From: Marinicella rhabdoformis
GTDB taxonomy: Bacteria > Pseudomonadota > Gammaproteobacteria > Xanthomonadales > Marinicellaceae
Direction: 5' to 3'
DNA length: 64,000 nucleotides
Assembly (NCBI RefSeq): GCF_009671245.1
Contig: NZ_VTFS01000001.1
Span: forward strand, 965,914-1,029,913
Shown: piece after piece, positions 57,521-64,000 of the stretch
Position numbering within the stretch: position 1 is the first letter of the stretch
How the letters are laid out: the number at the start of each line of letters is the position of its first letter
Notes under the pieces: generated by a model
The model's database searches: none
Told to the model about the DNA's origin: nothing
Seen by the model: the letters and a program-made list of their open reading frames with translations, nothing else
Program-made: the position numbers and the translations under genes

Positions 57521-57985
57521 TCAGTCTACAATAGTTAAGTGGGGTCTTTTGCCGCTGGGCTTGTTCTCTTTTGGTTTTGATTTTTGGGGCGTTTTCTCTT
57601 GGCTTTCAGTATCTTTAGCTTCTTTTAAAGTTGGCTCTGCCCCTTCTTTAGCTGTTGAAGTCGACTGTGACGGCTCCGTTTCCACTTCAAAAACCATGCC
57701 CTTGCTGTTTTCACGGGCAAAAATACTGATGATAGATTCCATCGGTACAATCAAAGCTTGAGAGCGTCCTGAAAATCGAGCTGAAAAAGTCATCAACTCT
57801 TCATCCATATTCAAATGGTCTGTTGCACCCCAGGAAACATTGAGGGTAATTTTACCCTCATCGTCAATTCCTGGTGGCACACGCAACCCTTCGAAATTGG
57901 CATCAACCACAATCAAAGGGGTCAAACCATTGTCTGAAATCCATTGGTGCAAAGCTTGAATAAAATAAGGCTTTACGGGCGTCAT
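57521..57985 (-). CDS. sspB: ClpXP adaptor / stringent starvation protein B
   Basis: 154 residues. The N-terminal SspB substrate-binding domain (KPYFIQALHQWISDNGLTPLIVVDA, LNVSWGATDHL and SARFSGRSQALIVP) is followed by a flexible acidic/Lys-rich tail and a C-terminal KRPHLTIVD, the ClpX-binding XB-like motif. It delivers ssrA-tagged proteins to ClpXP. The start at 57985 is preferred over an in-frame ATG inside sspA. Confidence 0.92.
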   Translation of the reverse strand: MTPVKPYFIQALHQWISDNGLTPLIVVDANFEGLRVPPGIDDEGKITLNVSWGATDHLNMDEELMTFSARFSGRSQALIVPMESIISIFARENSKGMVFEVETEPSQSTSTAKEGAEPTLKEAKDTESQEKTPQKSKPKENKPSGKRPHLTIVD

Positions 57986-57992
57986 GTCGGGA

Positions 57993-58625
57993 TCAAAAAT
58001 CAAATCTATATTCTCTTTCAGTCTCAGTGATCGACTTTTTGAACGCATTACTTTGGAACATGCGATGGGCATAGTTTCGCAATGATTTAGGTAATGCTTC
58101 CCAGTCCAAACCGTAATGCTCTAAACGCCATAAAAAAGGAATCAAGTGTGTATCAACCAATGTCATGTCAGGACTCATAAAATAGTCATGCTCTGCAAAT
58201 AATGACTCATGTGATGCCAATTCCTCACTCAATTCAGTAATCAATTTTTTTCGATTGTCTCCAACCGACTGTTCAATCTTATTGACATAAGTGAACCAAC
58301 CATTGTCCAAGCGGTAAGCTGTGAAACGCAAACGGGCTCGGGTCATTGGATCTGGTGGCATCAGTGGAGGATGGGGGTAGCGCTCATCTAAATATTCTGT
58401 GATGACACTGACGCCATACAACAACATATCTCGATCTATGAGTGCTGGAATTTCTACATCTTCACCACGAGACAACAAGTCTTCTGGCAAATTGTTTTTA
58501 TCGACATCTATGATTTTACAATTGATGTTTTTAGTTGCTAACAAAAATCTGATTCGGTGAGAATCAAAAGATTCTTTTTCAGAATAAATCGTTATCAAGG
58601 AACGTCCGCGTTCGATAATTGACAC
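57993..58625 (-). CDS. sspA: Stringent starvation protein A
   Basis: 210 residues with a GTG start preceded by a strong AGGAGG. GST-fold RNA polymerase-associated protein: N-terminal thioredoxin-like part (ITIYSEKESFDSHRIRFLLATKNI) and C-terminal helical part with DNGWFTYVNKIE and PFLWRLEHYGLDWEALP. It lies upstream of sspB, the usual order, and downstream of petABC but separated by a strong terminator. Confidence 0.94.
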   Translation of the reverse strand: MSIIERGRSLITIYSEKESFDSHRIRFLLATKNINCKIIDVDKNNLPEDLLSRGEDVEIPALIDRDMLLYGVSVITEYLDERYPHPPLMPPDPMTRARLRFTAYRLDNGWFTYVNKIEQSVGDNRKKLITELSEELASHESLFAEHDYFMSPDMTLVDTHLIPFLWRLEHYGLDWEALPKSLRNYAHRMFQSNAFKKSITETEREYRFDF

Positions 58626-58665
58626 CTGATAGTCCTCCTGTTTTAGGCTTATATTGAACCTTTAA

Positions 58666-58703
58666 ATAAAAAAGGCTTCTGGGGCAGATGCCCCAGAAGC
58701 CTT
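58666..58703 (-). terminator. Terminator of the petABC operon
   Basis: A perfect 15-bp stem AAGGCTTCTGGGGCA/TGCCCCAGAAGCCTT (58672-58703) with a 2-base gap, followed on the minus strand by an A/T-rich T run. It is 33 bases past the petC stop and separates petABC from sspAB. Confidence 0.93.
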
Positions 58704-58735
58704 GCAGTATATCAAATCATTAATGATTTGTTAAA

Positions 58736-59476
58736 TCAGTGTACATCTCTGAAGTAATTGACCTTTAACATGTAGGCCAAAAATGTAAATATTGACACAA
58801 ATAACAACACCCAAGGCGCATAAGACATTCTGATTAATTTTGCTGGCTCTGATGAATAATCTAAGAAGTTAACCAAGTCACGCACTGTGTCTCTGTATTC
58901 TTCTTGGCTCATGCTGCCTTCAGCTATTTGATCAAAATTTTTAAACACTTCGTGTTCATTGCCATCTTTATCAGTTTCAACAACAAAGTTAGCCTTTTGA
59001 ATACCTTGCATTTCCCACAAAATGTGAGGCATGGCAGCATTGGGCAATGTTAAATTGTTCCAACCGTTGGCTTGCTTTTCATCTTGATAAAAATTAACCA
59101 AATAACTGAACAACCAATCAACACCACGCGCTTTGGCAATCACAGTCAAATCTGGACCTGCTTTACCAAACCACTTGTTGCCTTGCTCTTCAGTCATGGC
59201 AATTTCCATCTTATCAACAAATTTTGCATCTGTTAAAACCAATGACTCCATCATCTCATCTTCTGTCAGATCTAAATCTTTTGCCACACGGTTGTAACGC
59301 TGAAAATTCATGGAATGGCAGCCCATACAGTAATTCATATATGTTTTGGCACCACGTCTTAACGAATCTGTTGAACGGATGTTGTTGTGTGCTTTTTCAT
59401 TAACAAAGCTGTCACCGGCTGCGATTGACATCGAAGATGCGCTCAAAGCCAACAATAAAATAATAATCTTTTTCAT
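58736..59476 (-). CDS. petC: Cytochrome c1
   Basis: 246 residues: signal peptide, heme motif CMGCHSMNF (about 52-56 for CxxCH), Met-ligand region LPNAAMPHILWEMQG, and a C-terminal membrane anchor (YAPWVLLFVSIFTFLAYMLKV). Accepts electrons from the Rieske protein and passes them to soluble cytochrome c. The ATG overlaps the petB stop by one base. Confidence 0.95.
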   Translation of the reverse strand: MKKIIILLLALSASSMSIAAGDSFVNEKAHNNIRSTDSLRRGAKTYMNYCMGCHSMNFQRYNRVAKDLDLTEDEMMESLVLTDAKFVDKMEIAMTEEQGNKWFGKAGPDLTVIAKARGVDWLFSYLVNFYQDEKQANGWNNLTLPNAAMPHILWEMQGIQKANFVVETDKDGNEHEVFKNFDQIAEGSMSQEEYRDTVRDLVNFLDYSSEPAKLIRMSYAPWVLLFVSIFTFLAYMLKVNYFRDVH

Positions 59477-60708
59477 CAGTGTTCAATCCTCTCTGGTACT
59501 TCATGGTATTTTTCATTGCCGCTGTAGAAAAACAGCCAAATGAAATAACCAAAGTAATAAACGGTAAAGAGTTGTGCCATCAGTTTGTAAGTTTCTGTTG
59601 CTGCCTGCATGCCGAGCCAACCCAAGGCAACAAAAGACAAAGCAAAGCCACCCAAAGCCACCTTGTAAGGCCACCTTCTATAACGAATCGATTTCACAGG
59701 AGAACGATCAATCCATGGCAAGAAGAACAATACCACGATTGCCAACAACATCACCAAAGCACCCAACTGCAAATCTGGAACTGCACGCAACATGGCATAG
59801 AAAGGTGTGAAATACCACACTGGCTTAATTAGCGCAGGTGTCACGGCTGGGTTTGCTGGTACATAGTTATCATGCTCTAAAAACAAGCCACCAAAATCAG
59901 GCTTAACAAACACAATAAACAAGAACACCAACAAGAAACAACCCACACCAAATATGTCTTTAACAGAGTAATAAGGGTGGAATGGAATGCCATCTAATGG
60001 CTTGCCATTTTCATCTTTGTGTTTCTTGATATCAACACCTTCTGGGTTGTTAGAACCCACAGTGTGCAATGCAGCAATGTGCAACACAACCAAAGCAACA
60101 ATAGCCAAAGGCAATGCAACCACATGCAAAGCAAAGAAACGATTCAAGGTCGCATCTGAAATCAGGTAATCACCACGCACCCATTCAACCAATGAATCAC
60201 CAATAAATGGAACCGCACCGAACAGTTGAGTGATCACTTTAGCACCCCAGTATGACATGTTACCCCAAGGCAATACATAACCCATAAAGGCTTCAGCCAT
60301 TAAAGCCAAATAAATGATCATACCGAAGACCCATACCAGCTCACGTGGGTTCTTGTATGAACCATATAAGAGGCCACGGAACATATGGAAATAGACAACC
60401 ACAAAGAATGCCGAAGCACCTGTGGTGTGTAAATAACGAATTAACCAACCCCAAGGCACATCGCGCATGATGTATTCAACCATGCCAAAGGCTTGTGCCG
60501 CATCAGGCTTATAATGCATGGTCAACCAAATACCCGTCAGGATTTGGTTAACCAAAACCAATAAGGCCAATGAGCCAAAGAAATACCAAAAATTAAAATT
60601 CTTTGGTGCGTAGTATTCTGACAAATGGTCTTTGTAGAATTGAGTCACAGGCAAACGCTTGTTCAACCAACCCATGAATCCTTTTTGTGTAGAAGCTTCA
60701 GTTCCCAT
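59476..60708 (-). CDS. petB: Cytochrome b of the bc1 complex
   Basis: 410 residues with eight membrane helices. Heme ligands are seen in RYLHTTGASAFFVVVYFHMFRGLLYGSYKN and FFALHVVALPLAIVALVVLHIAALH, with the PEW-type Qo-loop replaced by PVWYFTPFYAMLR. The ATG overlaps the petA stop; a GTG one codon earlier is possible. Quinol-oxidising core of respiratory complex III. Confidence 0.95.
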   Translation of the reverse strand: MGTEASTQKGFMGWLNKRLPVTQFYKDHLSEYYAPKNFNFWYFFGSLALLVLVNQILTGIWLTMHYKPDAAQAFGMVEYIMRDVPWGWLIRYLHTTGASAFFVVVYFHMFRGLLYGSYKNPRELVWVFGMIIYLALMAEAFMGYVLPWGNMSYWGAKVITQLFGAVPFIGDSLVEWVRGDYLISDATLNRFFALHVVALPLAIVALVVLHIAALHTVGSNNPEGVDIKKHKDENGKPLDGIPFHPYYSVKDIFGVGCFLLVFLFIVFVKPDFGGLFLEHDNYVPANPAVTPALIKPVWYFTPFYAMLRAVPDLQLGALVMLLAIVVLFFLPWIDRSPVKSIRYRRWPYKVALGGFALSFVALGWLGMQAATETYKLMAQLFTVYYFGYFIWLFFYSGNEKYHEVPERIEH

Positions 60709-61295
60709 CACGCATTCTCCTCATCCATACCAATCATGATGGTGTTGTCATCTAAAAACATGTACGGAGGTACATCTAAGTTTCTGCTGGCTGGTGAACC
60801 TGCAAATACGCGGCCAGAAATATCAAAACGTGAACTGTGACAAGGACAGAAAAATCCACCTTTCCATTCACTGTCGAATTGTTGTGGTACCAAATCTGGG
60901 TAGAACTTCGGAGAACAACCCAAATGCGTACAAATACCAACTACAACAAAAAGGTTATCCCTGATAGATCGATTGATATTTTTCACATAAGGAGGCTCAA
61001 TGGCTCCCTCTGACTCAGGATCTTTCAAGCGGTCATTCAAAGTAGGTAAAACTGCCAATTGTTCTTCAGTTCTGTTAACAACAAACACAGGTTGTCCACG
61101 CCACAAAACGTTTAACATCTGACCAGGCTCAACCTTAGAAATGTCAGCTTTAACTGGTCCGCCCGCGGCTTTCGCTCGCTCAGATGGCAACCAGGACTTT
61201 ATAAATGGAACCGCTGCAAAACCAGCACCAACCACACCAACGGCGGATGTGCTGAGCAACAAATTACGACGGCTTTTATTGACGTTGTCAGTCAT
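60708..61295 (-). CDS. petA: Rieske iron-sulfur protein
   Basis: 195 residues from the ATG at 61295 (AGGGG 9 bases upstream). Twin-arginine-like signal (SRRNLLLSTSAVGVVGAGFAAVP) followed by the Rieske domain with CTHLGCSP and CPCHSSRFD as [2Fe-2S] ligands and the Rieske GxPA-type end (FAGSPASRNLDVPP). First gene of petABC. Confidence 0.96.
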   Translation of the reverse strand: MTDNVNKSRRNLLLSTSAVGVVGAGFAAVPFIKSWLPSERAKAAGGPVKADISKVEPGQMLNVLWRGQPVFVVNRTEEQLAVLPTLNDRLKDPESEGAIEPPYVKNINRSIRDNLFVVVGICTHLGCSPKFYPDLVPQQFDSEWKGGFFCPCHSSRFDISGRVFAGSPASRNLDVPPYMFLDDNTIMIGMDEENA

Positions 61296-61553
61296 TGAAA
61301 TAACCCCTAATCTTGAAATTAAACTGCCCACATGTATCGGCAGAAACTGTCATTCAGTATATCAATTTTGCCTTGACCGCAGTCAAAACATCAAACATAC
61401 ATAGCAAATCCGCGCAATTTTACAAGATGTTAACGACTTTTCATAGCGACGTTTTATTTTTATTAAATGTTCCAAATGTCACTTTTCTAAAAACTTTACC
61501 CACTTTCGGTTGTCCATGTTCTAATATCCTATTATCTAAACACGTTTCAGACG

Positions 61554-62624
61554 ATGAAAAAGCACCTGATTTTTGTTGGCCAGTCGGTGGTCATTGGTTT
61601 GGCTGTCGCCTTTACTTACCTGTGGAGCACAGGCCGCATAACAAGCCACACTGAGAACAGCGTCAATACACCTGCAACAGGGCAGAGTTACGCCAAGGCA
61701 GTTCAAACCATTGCACCTGCTGTAGTCGGCATTTACGTACAGAGTCACACTCAAATCCCAAACTCAAATCCCGGCATTTCGCCCGCAGCGCCATATGTGA
61801 CCCGTAATTTTGTTGGCTCTGGTGTGATTGTTTCTCCAGACGGACACATAGTCACCAACCATCATGTCACCGCGGGGGCTTCCAAAATCTATGTCACTTT
61901 GTGGAACAACGAATTGTTTGAAGCGCAAATGGTTGGATCAGACAAAGAAACAGATTTGGCTGTGATTAAAATTGATGCCAATAACTTAACCCCTGCACAC
62001 TTCGCAGACAGTGAATACAGCAACACAGGCGACGTAGTTCTTGCTATTGGTAACCCTTATGGACTCAACCAAAGCGTCTCTCTGGGTATCATCAGTGCCA
62101 CAGGCCGCAAAGGCTTGAATATCAGCAGCTATGAAAACTTTATTCAAACAGATGCCGCCATCAACGAAGGCAATTCAGGTGGCGCATTGGTAAACTCATT
62201 GGGTGAAGTGGTCGGGATAAGCACCGCCAGCTATATTCAACATGGTGCTGAAGGCATTAACTTTGCCATCCCATCCAACACCACCAAACAAATCGTAGAT
62301 TCAATCATCACCTATGGCGAAGTCAGACGCGGCTGGTTTGGCATCTACTTTTACAAACCTGAAATATACTTTATTTACGGCTTAAAACGACCAGAAAAAG
62401 GGGTGCAAGTGGCACGTGTTTACCCTAACAGCATCGCCCTCTCTGCTGGTATTAAAAAAAATGACGTCATCACTCATGTGGATGGCGAAGCGGTTAACAG
62501 CTTTCTTGCATACGATAAGAAGCTGAATTCTTTGACAGTTGATGATAAAGTCATCATCAACGTGATTCGCGATGACAAGCCATTTGAAGTTGAACTGACT
62601 GTACAACCCCGCCCTGAAACTTGA
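61554..62624 (+). CDS. degS: DegS-type periplasmic serine protease
   Basis: 356 residues: one N-terminal membrane anchor, a trypsin-like domain with the triad His (VTNHHVTAG), Asp (KETDLAVIKI) and Ser (NEGNSGGAL), and one PDZ domain (about 260-350). A single PDZ and membrane anchor indicate DegS rather than DegP/DegQ, suggesting a role in the RpoE envelope-stress response. It is divergent from petA, a known gammaproteobacterial arrangement; the 260 bases between hold no recognised element. Confidence 0.9.
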   Translation: MKKHLIFVGQSVVIGLAVAFTYLWSTGRITSHTENSVNTPATGQSYAKAVQTIAPAVVGIYVQSHTQIPNSNPGISPAAPYVTRNFVGSGVIVSPDGHIVTNHHVTAGASKIYVTLWNNELFEAQMVGSDKETDLAVIKIDANNLTPAHFADSEYSNTGDVVLAIGNPYGLNQSVSLGIISATGRKGLNISSYENFIQTDAAINEGNSGGALVNSLGEVVGISTASYIQHGAEGINFAIPSNTTKQIVDSIITYGEVRRGWFGIYFYKPEIYFIYGLKRPEKGVQVARVYPNSIALSAGIKKNDVITHVDGEAVNSFLAYDKKLNSLTVDDKVIINVIRDDKPFEVELTVQPRPET

Positions 62625-64000
62625 TGCTGAAACTTAAAAATCAGTTTAAGCCAGTTCATGCCATTGCTGTTCCTATGGTTTTATCGGCCATCAGTTTGCC
62701 ATTGCTGGGCATTGTCGATACCGCCATTTTGGGCCACCTTGACTCTGAAATTTATTTGGCATCGGTTAATATCGGTAGCAGTGCATTAAATATGCTGCTT
62801 TGGGGCCTGGGGTTTCTTCGCATGAGCACCACCGGTCTGATAGCCCAGTCACACGGTGCTAACAACCCAACACAGTCGGCTCAACACATGGCCAGGGCGC
62901 TGTTTTTAGCGACCTTTTTGGGGTTATCATTGGTTGTGTTACAACCTGTTTTGATTCCTTTGCAGCTGTATTTGTTGTCTAACGGTGGTGATGTGGCATT
63001 GCTGGCCACTGATTATATGCACATCCGATATTTTGCCATGCCATTCAGCTTGTTGTTGTTTGTGATGAATGGTTATTTTTTAGCCACCAATCAAGCCGGC
63101 AAAGTCCTCAAGCTGATGCTGGTCTCGCAAATCACCAACATATTATTAGATGCATTGTTTGTCCTCGTTTTCCATTGGGATGTCAAGGGTGTGGCCTTGG
63201 GTTCATTAATCAGCGAAATGTCAGCGGTTTCCTTAGGTGGTTATTGGCTGGTCAAATCTCAAATCTTAGACAAACATCACTTTCATCAGCTGTGGCGCAA
63301 ACACTCACCCAACAACACAGAACACTCGTGGCTTAATTTTTTTAAATTGAACAGCGACATATTTATACGCACTGCCTGCTTGATTACGGTTTTTACCTAC
63401 ATGACCAAACAAAGCGCCATTCAGGGCGACTTGATTTTGGCAAGCAATGCCGTATTAATGAACTTCTTTTACTTAACTGCGTATGGCTTGGATGGTTATG
63501 CCCATGCCGTAGAATCAATATGTGGTCGCCATTTAGGTAACAAAAACCACAAACAACTGGCTGAAAGCTTTTATGCCAGCATGTTCTTTGCAGGCACAAT
63601 GTCTTTATTCTTGAGTCTGATGTTTTTGTTTTTTGGCCAAAGTATCATTGACCAATTAACCCATTTGGAAAACATACGATCAACAGCAACGGACTATTTA
63701 CCTTGGGTTATTGTACTACCTGTCATCAGTTTCAGCGCCTTTGTCTACGACGGGCTTTGTATCGGCACCACACAGTCAAAAGCCATGCGAAATGCCATGT
63801 TATTGTCGGTTTTTGCTGGCTTTATACCCACATGGTATCTCCTGAGCTACTATTTTCCAGATCACTTGAACCACATGCTTTGGCTCAGTTTTTCGCTTTT
63901 TTTCATTCTCAGGGGGGTTGGAATGTACTGGTTTTGTGAATCATTTGTGGATTCTGATGGTGATACATTAAAAAACATTGAACTTGAACAAAACGCTCAA
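62624..64000 (+). CDS. MATE-family efflux transporter (DinF-like), partial
   Basis: The frame is open from the ATG at 62624, overlapping the degS stop (TGATG), through the last base of the window: 459 codons without a stop. About twelve membrane helices, with the MATE start PMVLSAISLPLLGIVDTAILGHL and the second-half LMNFFYLTAYGLDGYAHAVES characteristic of the DinF branch. Exports cationic drugs or metabolites driven by Na+ or H+. The C terminus lies beyond the window. Confidence 0.9.
   Translation, partial: MLKLKNQFKPVHAIAVPMVLSAISLPLLGIVDTAILGHLDSEIYLASVNIGSSALNMLLWGLGFLRMSTTGLIAQSHGANNPTQSAQHMARALFLATFLGLSLVVLQPVLIPLQLYLLSNGGDVALLATDYMHIRYFAMPFSLLLFVMNGYFLATNQAGKVLKLMLVSQITNILLDALFVLVFHWDVKGVALGSLISEMSAVSLGGYWLVKSQILDKHHFHQLWRKHSPNNTEHSWLNFFKLNSDIFIRTACLITVFTYMTKQSAIQGDLILASNAVLMNFFYLTAYGLDGYAHAVESICGRHLGNKNHKQLAESFYASMFFAGTMSLFLSLMFLFFGQSIIDQLTHLENIRSTATDYLPWVIVLPVISFSAFVYDGLCIGTTQSKAMRNAMLLSVFAGFIPTWYLLSYYFPDHLNHMLWLSFSLFFILRGVGMYWFCESFVDSDGDTLKNIELEQNAQ

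Overview
The window looks like chromosome of a moderately AT-rich, aerobic gammaproteobacterium, probably marine. The evidence is the sspA-sspB pair next to a petABC (cytochrome bc1) operon, long-form HrpA, GlnB, an aa3-type oxidase operon with Cox11/SURF1/CtaA/CtaB, TcdA, ArsH/Acr3, a B12-riboswitch-controlled BtuB and a bacterial pepsin homologue. I cannot name the genus; something Marinicella-like is a guess. No rRNA, tRNA, CRISPR array, transposase or integrase was seen.

Region by region. 1-2.4 kb: the end of an alpha/beta hydrolase, glnB, an SDR and a sulfotransferase. 2.4-15.4 kb: a phosphate-acquisition block. On the minus strand lie phoR, a membrane diguanylate cyclase, and pstS-pstC-pstA-pstB-phoU; a divergent porin and a Pit transporter with its DUF47 partner follow. 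Textbook Pho boxes (two 7-bp repeats, 11-bp pitch, exactly 10 bp before a -10) precede pstS and the porin. A third, reversed tandem box lies upstream of the pit pair. phoB is not in the window. 15.5-19.9 kb: a GntR/YtrA-type regulator, a membrane protein and a secreted serine hydrolase, with a four-half-site operator in front, then a small secreted protein of unknown function. 20-29.3 kb: a tightly packed cytochrome oxidase operon (ctaC, ctaD, a 53-residue protein, ctaG, ctaE, then DUF2909, SURF1, a SCO-like protein, ctaA, ctaB) running on into tatD and tcdA.

29.5-36.7 kb: a compact histidine operon in seven genes, hisG-[hisC/HAD phosphatase]-hisB-hisH-hisF-[hisA/hisI/hisE]-hisD. It has two fusions that join consecutive pathway steps, and a classical attenuator: a leader peptide with four His codons, a terminator and a competing antiterminator. 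36.8-42.4 kb: a di-heme peroxidase, a pepsin-family protease and an arsenic operon (arsR-arsC-acr3-arsH) with an 18-bp perfect inverted-repeat operator. 42.5-47.7 kb: btuB with its cobalamin riboswitch, a PstS-like/OmpA fusion protein with a possible weak Pho box, and a class V aminotransferase.

47.7-49 kb: a small accessory island with one convincing integron attC site, a complete gene cassette and a second cassette-like gene, without an integrase. 49-64 kb: a DUF418 membrane protein, an unknown secreted protein, hrpA, an MscS channel, sspB-sspA, petC-petB-petA, a divergent DegS-like protease and the start of a DinF-type MATE transporter that leaves the window. The most notable points are the double-fusion attenuated his operon, the Pho regulon with an embedded c-di-GMP enzyme and no phoB, the PstS-OmpA fusion, the pepsin homologue and the integrase-less cassette.
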